Assembly (NCBI GenBank): GCA_965262565.1
Contig: CBDHFQ010000036.1
Coordinates: forward strand, 1-64,000
Reading direction: 5' to 3'
DNA length: 64,000 bases
Source: CBDHFQ01 sp965262565
GTDB taxonomy: Bacteria; Bacteroidota; Bacteroidia; J057
Part shown: piece after piece, positions 43,629 to 50,707 of the stretch
Layout of the letters: the number at the start of each line of letters is the position of its first letter
Position numbering within the stretch: the stretch's first letter is position 1
Notes under the pieces: model-generated
Told to the model about the DNA's origin: nothing
The model's database searches: none
What the model saw: the letters and a program-made list of their open reading frames with translations, nothing else
Made by a program: the position numbers and the translations under genes

Positions 43629-43810
43629 AACTGTTGAGCTTCATAATCAGTTGAAATTTCAATCCCTTCTGGCAAGTCTACATGAATTTCTCCTTTGACG
43701 ACATCCGTGATTTAGACGCGCTGATAGATTTGTTGTAGCAAATCTACTTGCCCAATATCCACCAAAGCAATCAATGGGCTGGCATCTGAAAGGACTAGTT
43801 CTTCAGGCAT
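43616..43810 (-). pseudogene. DUF3368 (PIN-fold) toxin remnant
   Basis: Translation from ATG 43810 gives VLSDASPLIALVDIGQVDLL, the N-terminus of DUF3368 PIN-like proteins with the first catalytic Asp. An in-frame TAA follows at 43712-43714 (codon 33). Reading past it continues the family pattern (ITDVVKGEIHVDLPEGIEIS) for 31 residues to a TGA at 43616-43618 located inside the direct repeat. Full-length members are around 150 aa, so both a nonsense change and truncation have occurred. It overlaps the 3' end of the intact UPF0175 antitoxin gene by 8 bp, the usual antitoxin-toxin arrangement. Confidence 0.8.
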
Positions 43811-44027
43811 TGGAAATGTCTTCTTCGATCTCGTCCATATCATACTGGAAGATAGAGACCTTGTATTTACCCAACAGCTCAATAAAGGCATGTTTGGAAA
43901 GGCCCACCCTTTCGGCTCCCTGCCCAGACGTGATCAGCCCTTCTTCAAATAGCTTGGCGGCAAACAGCATGCTTAGCTCAAATTGACTGACTTGAAGCCC
44001 TTCGGGTAATTGAAGTTGAATGCTCAT
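43803..44027 (-). CDS. UPF0175 family antitoxin
   Basis: A 74-aa protein matching UPF0175: ELSMLFAAKLFEEGLITSGQGAERVGLSKHAFIELLGKY (helix-turn-helix like, quoted pieces LFEEGLITSGQGAERVG and LSKHAFIELLGKY), ending FQYDMDEIEED. UPF0175 proteins pair with DUF3368 PIN toxins as antitoxins and autoregulators. Here the partner is a remnant, so the antitoxin is an orphan. It is the last gene in the cassette-like array in its transcriptional direction. A perfect 7-bp hairpin at 44153-44174 lies upstream. Confidence 0.82.
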   Translation of the reverse strand: MSIQLQLPEGLQVSQFELSMLFAAKLFEEGLITSGQGAERVGLSKHAFIELLGKYKVSIFQYDMDEIEEDISNA

Positions 44028-44211
44028 CGTTTGTAAAACTACATTATTCTTTAAGATACGAATTCCCTCATACTTTGGCTACTCCATCCGCACCTTCTGT
44101 ACACACGGCGTTAGGTTTTCCTTTCTAAATTATCCTCGTTACTTACCGGCACAATGCCACATCAAAATGGCATTTTTTGCGCCGCTTCATCAGTTACACA
44201 GGGTTTCATTA

Positions 44212-44284
44212 GTTGCCACCAAAGGCTTGTGTATGTGGCGTGCCGACCGAATGGGAGGCATGAACATCATAAACATTGTTGTGT
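44212..44284 (-). repeat. attC-like palindrome E1
   Basis: Follows the HExxH lipoprotein gene by 15 bp. Reading the minus strand it starts CACAACAATG and carries ATGATGTTCATGCC / GGCACGCCACATAC imperfect arms. A 36-base stretch (44219-44254) is identical to element E3. Ends fit the attC core only loosely. Possible cassette recombination site. Confidence 0.55.
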
Positions 44285-44299
44285 TTTGTTTTTCTTCCT

Positions 44300-45097
44300 T
44301 TATTGGAATATCGAATTAATATATGCTAAACGACTAGGTAGATTAACTCTAATCCAATTTTCAATATCGTTGGATAAACGATTTGGATATTTTTCCATTG
44401 TGTAAATGAAAATAGCACTTTCTGCTAAATCCTCTTTATTGGGAAGTTCTTGTGCGTATTCTGTTATAAAGGCATTATCACTTTCTTGGGCTCTAAGCCA
44501 ATCTCCATTTTTAAGATGGATTGCATCCAAACTTGCGTGTACAGATTCGTGAAATACCGTTTCCTCCAAATCATTATTACTGATTCGTTCATCCATATTA
44601 TCAGAATAGAGTACAAAGAAATTAGCATTTGCCTCTGCAAAAGCCCCCTCATTTCCTTTGTGTATTACTACATGAGAAAGAGGTGCCCTCATAACCTCTG
44701 GTAGTTTTCCTAATCTTGGAGTAAGTTTATCGACATATTCTCGAGCATTCACTTCACTTCCGAATGAACTGTGCACCCAAATTTCGACTACTTTATTGTT
44801 CGTAAAATTTGCTTTAAATACATATGTATTCACATCAAATAGTTCATCATTTCTTTTATCTGGCATTTCTTTATCTTCCTGCCCAGTATATGTGACATTT
44901 AAAAACTCATCAGGATCTGTTGTTTGTATAAAATCAATTTCGGTAGATACGATAGAATTTGGAAAGAGTGATTCTATTATCGGGATATCTTTGTCTTTAG
45001 AACAGGATATGATTACTAAACAACAAAAGAAAAATATCAGTTTTAGTTTAGGTGTAAAATCTTTTTTAGAGTTCTGATTAAGTTGAAATTCTTTCAT
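44300..45097 (-). CDS. lipoprotein with HExxH zinc-protease-like motif
   Basis: A 265-aa protein from ATG 45097 (the open frame could begin at GTG 45118, 7 codons earlier, but that lies at the edge of element E2). The signal sequence ends at a lipobox (CLVIISC). The mature protein contains ETVFHESVHASLDAIH near residue 190, an HExxH motif as in zincin metallopeptidases; a following Glu in AQESDNAF or ITEYAQEL could be the third ligand. No larger family is recognised. It lies alone between elements E1 and E2, like a gene cassette. Probably an envelope-anchored metalloprotease, function unknown. Confidence 0.7.
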   Translation of the reverse strand: MKEFQLNQNSKKDFTPKLKLIFFFCCLVIISCSKDKDIPIIESLFPNSIVSTEIDFIQTTDPDEFLNVTYTGQEDKEMPDKRNDELFDVNTYVFKANFTNNKVVEIWVHSSFGSEVNAREYVDKLTPRLGKLPEVMRAPLSHVVIHKGNEGAFAEANANFFVLYSDNMDERISNNDLEETVFHESVHASLDAIHLKNGDWLRAQESDNAFITEYAQELPNKEDLAESAIFIYTMEKYPNRLSNDIENWIRVNLPSRLAYINSIFQ

Positions 45098-45112
45098 TTT
45101 ACTTTTTTTATT

Positions 45113-45177
45113 AAACACAAAGGCTTGTGTATGTCCCGTATCCCGAAGGGTATGGCATATACCTTGTGTTGGCGGTT
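45113..45177 (-). repeat. attC-like palindrome E2
   Basis: Minus strand starts CCGCCAACACAAGGTATATG and folds on a TTCG loop with long imperfect arms (ATGCCATACCC / GGATACGGGACAT). It ends 1 bp from the stop codon of the next gene upstream and 15 bp from the start of the gene downstream. AACACAAGG...ATATGCC is shared with E6. Confidence 0.6.
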
Positions 45178-45178
45178 A

Positions 45179-45787
45179 TTATTTATTTCTAAAAATTGTA
45201 TAACTAATCATAACTCCTGCAGAAACTTCAATATCTTCCCTTGCAGGATAAATAGTTCCCGTGTTAGGAAAAATAATTTCATCATTAAACCCATCTCCAA
45301 AAAGAAAAGTTGGCCCACCCCATAGTCCGATCGATAGATTCCGTAAAGCATTTTCTTTTTTTGACCAAGGATGCCATTCAAATCCGATAATTGGTGCTAC
45401 TTTTAATCCATTCGCAGTCAATTTTGAAGAATTATCGTCTTCAATGAGTTCACGAAAGTGATATTGGAAATTTACTCCGTAATAAAAATGCCTTAATTTA
45501 CTTTTTGGATTGAACTGTCTTGCTAATTGAACCCTTACAAATCTGTCATTATCCTTGACTCCATATTTATCATAGTCATCTGAATATCTATTAGGATAAT
45601 TAACATAGGCAATGGATAACCTATTTTGGTTATGTTGAAGTGTAATCCAAGCACTCCATCCGCCTTCAGTTGTATAGGCAAGCAAATCAGTCTGTAGCGA
45701 GATGTTAAATTCATTATCGTTGTTTTGAGCTAAAACGGGATAGCTTAAAATCATTATTAATAATTGTACGGCTATTTTTTTTATCAT
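45179..45787 (-). CDS. exported beta-barrel-like hypothetical protein
   Basis: A 202-aa protein with a signal peptide (MIKKIAVQLLIMILSYPVLAQ). The mature part alternates polar and aromatic residues in strands (NISLQTDLLAYTTEGGWSAW, HFYYGVNFQYHFRE, ISYTIFRNK) and ends in a charged/aromatic residue pattern typical of outer-membrane beta-barrels of about eight strands. GFEWHPWSKKENALRNLSIG and GPTFLFGDGFN are landmarks. Family not recognised by name. It is a single gene between elements E2 and E3. Confidence 0.65.
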   Translation of the reverse strand: MIKKIAVQLLIMILSYPVLAQNNDNEFNISLQTDLLAYTTEGGWSAWITLQHNQNRLSIAYVNYPNRYSDDYDKYGVKDNDRFVRVQLARQFNPKSKLRHFYYGVNFQYHFRELIEDDNSSKLTANGLKVAPIIGFEWHPWSKKENALRNLSIGLWGGPTFLFGDGFNDEIIFPNTGTIYPAREDIEVSAGVMISYTIFRNK

Positions 45788-45803
45788 TTTCCTTTGTTTT
45801 AAT

Positions 45804-45874
45804 TACCGCCAAAGGCTTGTGTATGTGGCGTGCCGACCGAATGGAAGGTATGTACACCATACACTACAATTTGT
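45804..45874 (-). repeat. attC-like palindrome E3
   Basis: Shares a 36-base identical block (45809-45844) with E1, including GCCGACCGAATGG. Arms GTGTATGGTGTACATACC / GGCACGCCACATACAC pair imperfectly. Lies 29 bp after the EGF-like gene stop and 16 bp before the next start. Its core ends match attC poorly. Confidence 0.5.
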
Positions 45875-45903
45875 TTTATGCTGTTTTCTTCTTCATTATT
45901 TAA

Positions 45904-46404
45904 TTATTGACGAATCGCATTGACTGAACAGTTTGTAGTGTCTGATGGAACATCACGAATTGCTGAGTACTGAATGGAGAGCTGATCTTCACCTTCGATA
46001 ATACCAGTGCCAGAAATGGTATAACTTGTTGCCCCTCCAACAAATTGTTCTTTTATCTCTATCATGTTTTGCTCAGTGATAGTGGCAAGAACATTAAGAG
46101 CTGGTTTATGAAAATTGTTGATCAATACTTCATTAAACGCAGATGTAGATGCAGCTATCGCCCAAATATTTGTTTCCGCAGAGTCTCCTACACAATTTGA
46201 AGACACATCAAAATTTCCAAGGATTTTGTCTCTGCTAAACTCCTCACAAAAATCCCCTTCAAATCCAGGAGGACAATCACATTTCCCATCTATACAAATT
46301 CCATTATTCACGCATACAACATCATCGCATAGTTCATTTTCACAGGAACTCACGAATAGACCAGCTAATAACATGAAGAATAACATATTTTTCAAGTACA
46401 TCAT
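45904..46404 (-). CDS. small lipoprotein with an EGF-like domain
   Basis: A 166-aa protein with a lipobox at LLAGLFVSSC. Just after the lipidated Cys is an EGF-like domain of about 30 residues with six cysteines (CDDVVCVNNGICIDGKC then DCPPGFEGDFC). The remaining 100 residues are a beta-rich domain common in Bacteroidota lipoproteins (GNFDVSSNCVGDSAETNIW, ISGTGIIEGEDQLSIQYS). Probably outer-surface exposed; role unknown. Single gene between E3 and E4. Confidence 0.75.
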   Translation of the reverse strand: MMYLKNMLFFMLLAGLFVSSCENELCDDVVCVNNGICIDGKCDCPPGFEGDFCEEFSRDKILGNFDVSSNCVGDSAETNIWAIAASTSAFNEVLINNFHKPALNVLATITEQNMIEIKEQFVGGATSYTISGTGIIEGEDQLSIQYSAIRDVPSDTTNCSVNAIRQ

Positions 46405-46453
46405 TTGTTGTTTAAATTTTAGATGACGAATATATTCAGAATTTATTAATTGA

Positions 46454-46521
46454 ATAGAACGTACGCGGATAAGATGTCATAAGCGACGACAGGAGCTTAT
46501 GCGTTTTATCCATTGTTAGCG
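46454..46521 (-). repeat. attC-like palindrome E4, overlaps stop of S41 peptidase
   Basis: Strong palindrome GGATAAAACGCATAAGC / GCTTATGACATCTTATCC with loop TCCTGTCGTC; core-like ends CGCTAAC and GTTCTAT. The TAA of the peptidase gene is inside the CGCTAAC end (46516-46518). Confidence 0.6.
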
Positions 46522-47622
46522 GTTGTTCATTTCGATTTTAACTTTCTCATATCTTTCCAATAGCGGCCCTACGATTGTCTTTGTCTTCAAACTTTCAATT
46601 TGTTCATCCAATGCCTTAAGATGGGCCGTTCTAAGAGCTTCACTATTATTCGTTTTTATATTAGGTATTACACCAGTTCCTTCCCAATCTGTTTTGGTAA
46701 CAGGGTGGATACTACTGCTAATCGGAAGTTGTATTAGGTAATTGTCGTTTACTTCCATAAAATCAATTGCGTGAGCCGCTCCAGCACTAGGTTGTCCAAT
46801 TATTATTGCTTTATTAAAATGTTTCAAGCTGTAGGCAAATTGTTCTGCAAGCGAAAAGGTATTCTCACTTATCAAAATAAATATGGATTTATCTAAATAA
46901 CGTTCTCCGCCAATGTCTTGGAACGTAGAATCAGATTCGAGTTCTTTCGAACGTCTTTCGTAGCTAGACATCCATAATACAGGTTCTTTATCAAAGAAAT
47001 AACTTGCTAAATAACTATCTGTTGGGCTATATCCACCTTGATTTTCTGTTAAGTCAATTATTAACGCATCCGTATTTTTTAAAAACCCCATTGCAGCATC
47101 GATAGTTGGTTTTGCCCAGTCTAATGGTTGCCAAAAATTAAACTTCACATAACCAATATTTCCATCTAGAATTTCAACTCTTTCAAATCCAAAATTCTCT
47201 TTTTGCGCATACCAAAGATTCCAATCTATCCTTTCTTCATCGGTAACACTATCAGTGCCATTATCATTGTTCTCTTGCCGTTCTCGATTTGATGATTCAC
47301 GGCTAGATTTAACAAGTTCAGGGTTATATTGCACTTTAAAATGTTTATCCCTTGTGATTTCTACAAGGTCGTTTGTCAAAGAATTAGCAAAGTTCGCATA
47401 GTCATTTATAATACTATATTTCCCTGTTAAGTAAAGACTGTCAAGCGAACTATTGAATTGCTTAGTCTTGGATTCAAAGACATAATTTGTACGGATTAGT
47501 TTTTTAACACTTTCAATTGTTGCTTTCTTTTCGTTTTCCGATATGTTTTTTTGAGAATAAGATAGAAAAGAGGTTGTCATTAACATCAATAACAAGCTTA
47601 ATGCTTTTTTCATTCGTTTCAT
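46516..47622 (-). CDS. S41 family (tail-specific-like) serine peptidase
   Basis: A 368-aa exported peptidase: signal peptide to about residue 23 (SFLSYSQ), an N-terminal helical cap, and an S41 catalytic core from about residue 160 (NIGYVKFNFWQPLD, ALIIDLTENQGGY). The nucleophile Ser is in FILISENTFSLAEQFAYSLK, the family's S-x-x-T-x-S-x-x-E-x-F pattern, followed by GQPSAGAA. It lacks an obvious PDZ domain, like the IRBP/TSP members frequent in Bacteroidota. A start three codons later (ATG 47613) is equally possible. Single gene between E4 and E5, with its stop inside E4. Confidence 0.85.
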   Translation of the reverse strand: MKRMKKALSLLLMLMTTSFLSYSQKNISENEKKATIESVKKLIRTNYVFESKTKQFNSSLDSLYLTGKYSIINDYANFANSLTNDLVEITRDKHFKVQYNPELVKSSRESSNRERQENNDNGTDSVTDEERIDWNLWYAQKENFGFERVEILDGNIGYVKFNFWQPLDWAKPTIDAAMGFLKNTDALIIDLTENQGGYSPTDSYLASYFFDKEPVLWMSSYERRSKELESDSTFQDIGGERYLDKSIFILISENTFSLAEQFAYSLKHFNKAIIIGQPSAGAAHAIDFMEVNDNYLIQLPISSSIHPVTKTDWEGTGVIPNIKTNNSEALRTAHLKALDEQIESLKTKTIVGPLLERYEKVKIEMNNR

Positions 47623-47685
47623 ATTTGATGATTGATTTTCAATTGACTAAAAGTTTAGTTTAAATAATCAATTACTCTAATATCT

Positions 47686-47718
47686 GCTAACGTTTAGTGT
47701 ACGTAGCGTGCCGACTGG
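47686..47718 (-). repeat. attC-like half site E5
   Basis: Only the right-hand half of an element is left (GTCGGCACGCTACGTACAC then CGTTAGCA). The left half has been replaced by the 5' fragment of the DUF3368 toxin gene, so the junction looks recombined. Confidence 0.5.
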
Positions 47719-47795
47719 TATAGCTTTTTCAATAATTCAAATTCCTGAATCTGAATTAGATTGCTGATGGCAGTAGTGTCACTTATTACGATCAT
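47694..47795 (-). pseudogene. DUF3368 toxin fragment cut by the E5 element
   Basis: ATG 47795 gives MIVISDTTAISNLIQIQEFE and LLKKLYQ, the DUF3368 N-terminus with its first Asp, then SARYVH and a stop encoded by element E5. Only 27 family residues remain of about 150. It overlaps the antitoxin gene by 17 bp. Confidence 0.78.
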
Positions 47796-48033
47796 CGAGC
47801 TCAATTCCCAGTGTTTTCAGATCTTCTACCAATTCTTCTTCGTCGTAGTTGACCGGAATCTCTCTTTTTCCCAGTTCTTTCTGGAAATGGATTCTGTTCA
47901 AGCCGGCGAATTCACCTGCCCTACCCATCGAAAGCCTCCCCTGCTGATACAGCAGGATGGCGATCTCAAGCCTCAGCTCTTCCTCGGTGAGGTGAGCCGC
48001 TTGTAGTTCGCTATCTTCGATTATTAATGCCAT
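47779..48033 (-). CDS. UPF0175 family antitoxin (second copy)
   Basis: An 84-aa protein with LRLEIAILLYQQGRLSMGRAG and EFAGLNRIHFQKELGKREIP, the UPF0175 helix-turn-helix-like signature, and an acidic C-terminus (YDEEELVEDLKTLGIEL). It resembles but is not near-identical to the copy at 43803, so the two modules are separate acquisitions rather than a recent duplication. Its DUF3368 toxin partner is reduced to a fragment by the adjacent half site. Confidence 0.85.
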   Translation of the reverse strand: MALIIEDSELQAAHLTEEELRLEIAILLYQQGRLSMGRAGEFAGLNRIHFQKELGKREIPVNYDEEELVEDLKTLGIELDDRNK

Positions 48034-48140
48034 GTTTTTCTTTTTATTTGATCAACTGATTTTCAATCAGGTTTAGTTCCTGGTAATGTTGCTCGTTTGA
48101 CAGAAAATTTCAAGTTGGTTCTTTTTTATCTTTCAGTTTC

Positions 48141-48197
48141 ACCCAACGATTGGACGATATGCTGGGAGGAGCATGGGCATATAGCCTTGTGTTAGGT
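48141..48197 (-). repeat. attC-like site E6, best match to the integron core
   Basis: 57 bp. Minus strand starts ACCTAAC (fits RYYYAAC) and ends GTTGGGT (fits GTTRRRY), and the two ends are complementary except one wobble. Internal ATATGC/GCATAT and ATGC/GCAT arms flank TCCTCCCA. It lies 10 bp after the RelE-like stop and 107 bp before the next start. Length equals the short end of known attC sites. Confidence 0.65.
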
Positions 48198-48207
48198 CGC
48201 GTCCTTT

Positions 48208-48477
48208 TTATGGGAAATATTTGTAGATATCATTCCTGTGAAGTATCCGAAGAAAGATACATGTATTATCTTCTATTTCTACGCCTATTCGATAATCTCC
48301 AAGTCTAATTCTGTAATAATCGGAGAACCCTTGGATCTTCATTGTATGTGTTAATTCCTGGAAAGAGGAAGTTTCTTGAATCTTTTCAATGAGAATAGCT
48401 AGTTTTTTGTGAACATCAGGCTGATTAATCTTTTTGATATCTTTTTCAAAAGATTTGTCAATCCGTATTTCTATTTT
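48208..48477 (-). CDS. RelE/ParE-type toxin without a canonical start codon
   Basis: The open frame (89 codons) reads KIEIRIDKSFEKDIKKI and later FSDYYRIRLGDYRIGVEIED, ILHRNDIYKYFP, which is a complete RelE/ParE toxin pattern (YRIR-G-YRI, HR--IY). Upstream the frame is closed by TGA at 48478-48480 and contains no ATG, GTG or TTG before the conserved part. CTG AAA then an extra A suggests that a one-base change in an A5 run (48474-48478) shifted the start out of frame. It overlaps the upstream antitoxin by 20 bp, so translation might be coupled or re-initiate at a rare codon. I call the gene real but of doubtful expression. Confidence 0.7.
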   Translation of the reverse strand, partial: KIEIRIDKSFEKDIKKINQPDVHKKLAILIEKIQETSSFQELTHTMKIQGFSDYYRIRLGDYRIGVEIEDNTCIFLRILHRNDIYKYFP

Positions 48478-48664
48478 TCAGGGCTTGAAGGAAAGTTTCC
48501 GAATCCACATATTCTCCAGTCTTTCCCTCCTTCATGGCGAAACCTAAACCAACATCTTCAAGGGCTTCTTGGTCTAAAACCTGAGTTTTTATCCCGAGTT
48601 TTTTGGCAAGCTCAATAAGCAGGCCTAAATCTGCCTCCGATGTCCCAGAAAATATCACATTCAT
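48458..48664 (-). CDS. small antitoxin partner of the RelE-like toxin
   Basis: A 68-aa protein, MNVIFSGTSEADLGLLIELA and LKNRNTD at the end. The pattern of a short N-terminal segment, a central amphipathic helix (LGLLIELAKKLGIKTQVLD) and a C-terminal DSETFLQAL helix fits small antitoxins placed before RelE/ParE toxins. Its 3' end overlaps the toxin. No firm family name; identity rests on gene order. Confidence 0.65.
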   Translation of the reverse strand: MNVIFSGTSEADLGLLIELAKKLGIKTQVLDQEALEDVGLGFAMKEGKTGEYVDSETFLQALKNRNTD

Positions 48665-48787
48665 ATTAACTACTTCTTTCTACTAACTTACTATTTTTTC
48701 TAAAAAGTGTTGGGTTCAGTCTTATTTTACTCTAGTTCTTCATCAGAGATTTGTCATTGTTTTTTTGTGAGTACACATTTATAGATG

Positions 48788-49246
48788 TCAATCTTGTTGG
48801 AATGAACGGTAGGTTTTTATGAAACAATAAATATTAATAATTCCCAATATACATTCTACGATCAACGCTCGAAAAACTGCTGTGTTGGGCATTCCGTCAA
48901 TTCCTATGCTGATCAAACGACCTAGGGCAATCCCTGAGAAAATTAACGAAGTAATTGCCAATGAGTATGCTTTAAACCTGGAGCTAAAAACACCAGCAAA
49001 AGCAACTATTGCGCCTAGCAATAAAACGCCACCAACTCCTCTGATTTCATTAAGGAGGTTGACTCCTACTTTAAGATTTTCATCCTGTGACGCTAGGAAA
49101 ATAGCATTATTTGGAAAAATTAACCTACTAGCGCAGGCATAAAGCATAGCAAGCCCAGATAAAACTAAAACAACGAGAATAAACTTTTTCACTTCTATTT
49201 CTTTTTGAGATTCATAATTACTTAAGTGACTTTTTCTATACCACAA
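48788..49246 (-). CDS. DUF4345 family membrane protein
   Basis: A four-helix membrane protein with the DUF4345 landmark LLNEIRGVGGVLLLG in the middle and helices FILVVLVLSGLAMLYACA, YSLAITSLIFSGIALGRLI and ALIVECILGIINIYCF. The open frame gives 152 aa; a GTG at 49192 (VKKFILVVLVL) gives 134 aa and places the first helix at the N-terminus as is usual, so I think the shorter start is more likely. It lies 59 bp after the Crp/Fnr-like gene in the same cassette-like block. Confidence 0.78.
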   Translation of the reverse strand: MWYRKSHLSNYESQKEIEVKKFILVVLVLSGLAMLYACASRLIFPNNAIFLASQDENLKVGVNLLNEIRGVGGVLLLGAIVAFAGVFSSRFKAYSLAITSLIFSGIALGRLISIGIDGMPNTAVFRALIVECILGIINIYCFIKTYRSFQQD

Positions 49247-49305
49247 AAGTCATTACGATAGATTAGAAAACATTTCATCTATCTTAAAAAGTGAAAAGGA
49301 TGCTC

Positions 49306-49866
49306 TTATTTTTGCGCCCTAATTACGCTCAAAGTTTGTTGCGTGATCCCTAGGAAGGAAGCTGTAGAGCCGAGAGAAACCCTGTTGATCAAGTTGGGAT
49401 ACATTTCTAAGAAGGTATTATACCGTTCAATCGCGGTTTCGAATTGAAGAAGGTTAAGTTTACGAGAAAATAAATCTAGCATTCTAATGGAAAAATGGAG
49501 CGTTACTTGCATTAGTTTAGGAATGCGTTCTCCAAGAGAAAGGAAGTCTTGATAATTAATGGTTTTTACTACACAGGTCTCGAGTGCTACCCATTCGTAC
49601 CGTTCTAATTTGTTATTCATTATGCTGTTCACTGGTATAATAAAATAGTTCTCATCAAAAAAGAAATGTGTAATGTCTCTTCCCTCTTTTAAATAGAAAA
49701 CTCTTAAGAGACCGGATTCAATGAAAAGCATCTGATCAGAGAAACTGTTGGCTTTTTGAACAGTAGACCCTTTCGGAATCACCTGACTTTTGAATGTATC
49801 ATCGATAATCAAACATTCTTCATCAGTAAAGTGATTTTTGTTTTTTAGAAATGATATTAACTCCAT
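49306..49866 (-). CDS. Crp/Fnr family transcriptional regulator
   Basis: A 186-aa protein with a cyclic-nucleotide-binding-like beta-roll (about 10-110; QVIPKGSTVQKANSFSDQML, FIESGLLRVFYLKEGRDITH) and a C-terminal winged helix (TASFLGITQQTLSVIRAQK, the recognition helix at 165-186). The binding site lacks the canonical E-R-T/S-A-A cAMP signature, as in most Bacteroidota members, so the ligand is unknown. It ends right after the recognition helix, without the usual extra residues. It may regulate the adjacent DUF4345 gene. Confidence 0.88.
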   Translation of the reverse strand: MELISFLKNKNHFTDEECLIIDDTFKSQVIPKGSTVQKANSFSDQMLFIESGLLRVFYLKEGRDITHFFFDENYFIIPVNSIMNNKLERYEWVALETCVVKTINYQDFLSLGERIPKLMQVTLHFSIRMLDLFSRKLNLLQFETAIERYNTFLEMYPNLINRVSLGSTASFLGITQQTLSVIRAQK

Positions 49867-49903
49867 TCAATTATCTTAAAATATTCTTCGTTTTATTAAT
49901 TGA

Positions 49904-49970
49904 ACCCAACCTTGGAGCAAACGCAGTAGCGACCGAATGGGAGCTATTGCCGTTTTACTTTGTGTTATGA
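49904..49970 (-). repeat. attC-like site E7
   Basis: Minus strand begins TCATAAC and ends with GTTGGGT, a perfect GTTRRRY core; inner arms AATAGCTCCCATTCGG / TCGCTACTG. Shares GCGACCGAATGGGAGC with the loops of E1 and E3. Lies 12 bp after the HepT stop and 37 bp before the Crp/Fnr start. Confidence 0.6.
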
Positions 49971-49982
49971 TCTAGTTTATTT

Positions 49983-50317
49983 TTATTCTTCAAGAAATTC
50001 CTGAACTTCAGATGGTAATATTGGTAAGCTTTTATTAATTATTCCCCAAAGCACTTCATCTGAAACTTTATCATATCCATGAATGATCCGATTCCTTGTA
50101 CCAATAATCTTTTTTTTATTGCTTATAGCTATGTCTGGATCAATTTTTAACATTCGATTTAATGCTTCCCCGATTATTTCAATGTTTCGTTCAACTGCTC
50201 GTTTTTTTTAAAATCTGATTGAAATGTTTTAAAATGGCGCTCATTAGGTAGGAAAGATTCTATCTTTTCAATAAAATTTAAAATATCAATTAACCAACTC
50301 TGCACTTCCTTGGTCAT
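49983..50317 (-). pseudogene. hepT: HepT-like (DUF86) RNase toxin, frameshifted at an A8 run
   Basis: The N-terminal part (MTKEVQSWLIDILNFIEKIE, from ATG 50317) is in frame with the upstream nucleotidyltransferase. After the run of eight A residues (50202-50209) the HepT frame continues one base off as AVERNIEIIGEALNRM and IIGTRNRIIHGYDKV to the stop at 49983. RNRIIHGY is the R-x4-6-H-x-Y catalytic motif of HepT. With nine or six A residues the protein would be whole (about 111 aa). So it is a frameshifted gene or a slippage-dependent one. Confidence 0.75.
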
Positions 50318-50608
50318 AAAGCATTTTTTTGTTTGATTAAGTGCTTCTTTGAAAATGGGATTTCTTATTGCTTGGAGTTCTAAAAGATCTACCTCTTTAT
50401 CTAACATCTCTTCCAGGCCAAATTTTAAATCATAATAGTAATCCACATATTCCAAAGGATCCATTGGCATGAATTCAACCACCATATCTACATCGCTATC
50501 TGCTGTGAAATTTGGTGTAAGGATGGAACCGAATACATATAATTCCTTTACTCTTTTCTCTTGGCAAAGGAGTTTAATGTCTTCTATATGTTCCTCTATT
50601 AACTTCAT
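50174..50608 (-). CDS. mntA: MntA-like minimal nucleotidyltransferase antitoxin, read-through into HepT
   Basis: A 144-aa frame. Residues 1-97 are a minimal nucleotidyltransferase with the GS-x10-DVD signature (GSILTPNFTADSDVD, about 27-41) that AMPylates its HepT partner in the MNT/HepT antitoxin-toxin class. There is no stop between it and the HepT start at Met98 (TKKCFMTKEV), so translation would run on as a fusion, until the frameshift gives NEQLNETLK and a stop. A normal pair has a stop/start overlap here. Confidence 0.8.
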   Translation of the reverse strand: MKLIEEHIEDIKLLCQEKRVKELYVFGSILTPNFTADSDVDMVVEFMPMDPLEYVDYYYDLKFGLEEMLDKEVDLLELQAIRNPIFKEALNQTKKCFMTKEVQSWLIDILNFIEKIESFLPNERHFKTFQSDFKKNEQLNETLK

Positions 50609-50640
50609 GCTTATAATTTACGAATTTTCTTATTAATCGA

Positions 50641-50707
50641 TTATAACGGTTTGGCTATGTGCCGTGCCGACGTTTAGGAGGCATGGACATCATAGCCTTT
50701 GTTGTAG
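50641..50707 (-). repeat. attC-like site E8 abutting the HxlR gene stop
   Basis: 67 bp starting directly after the TGA of the HxlR gene. Minus strand: CTACAACAAAGGCTATGATG, centre TCCTAAACGTCGG, right arm CACGGCACATAGCC, ending CGTTATAA. Arms CATGCC/GGCACG and AGGCTATG/CATAGCC pair. Lies 32 bp before the nucleotidyltransferase start. Confidence 0.6.

Noticed and set aside
44153..44174. Perfect 7-bp hairpin followed by T6, plus-strand terminator
   Set aside because: There is no plus-strand gene upstream for it to terminate; may be part of a decayed cassette element but not supported.
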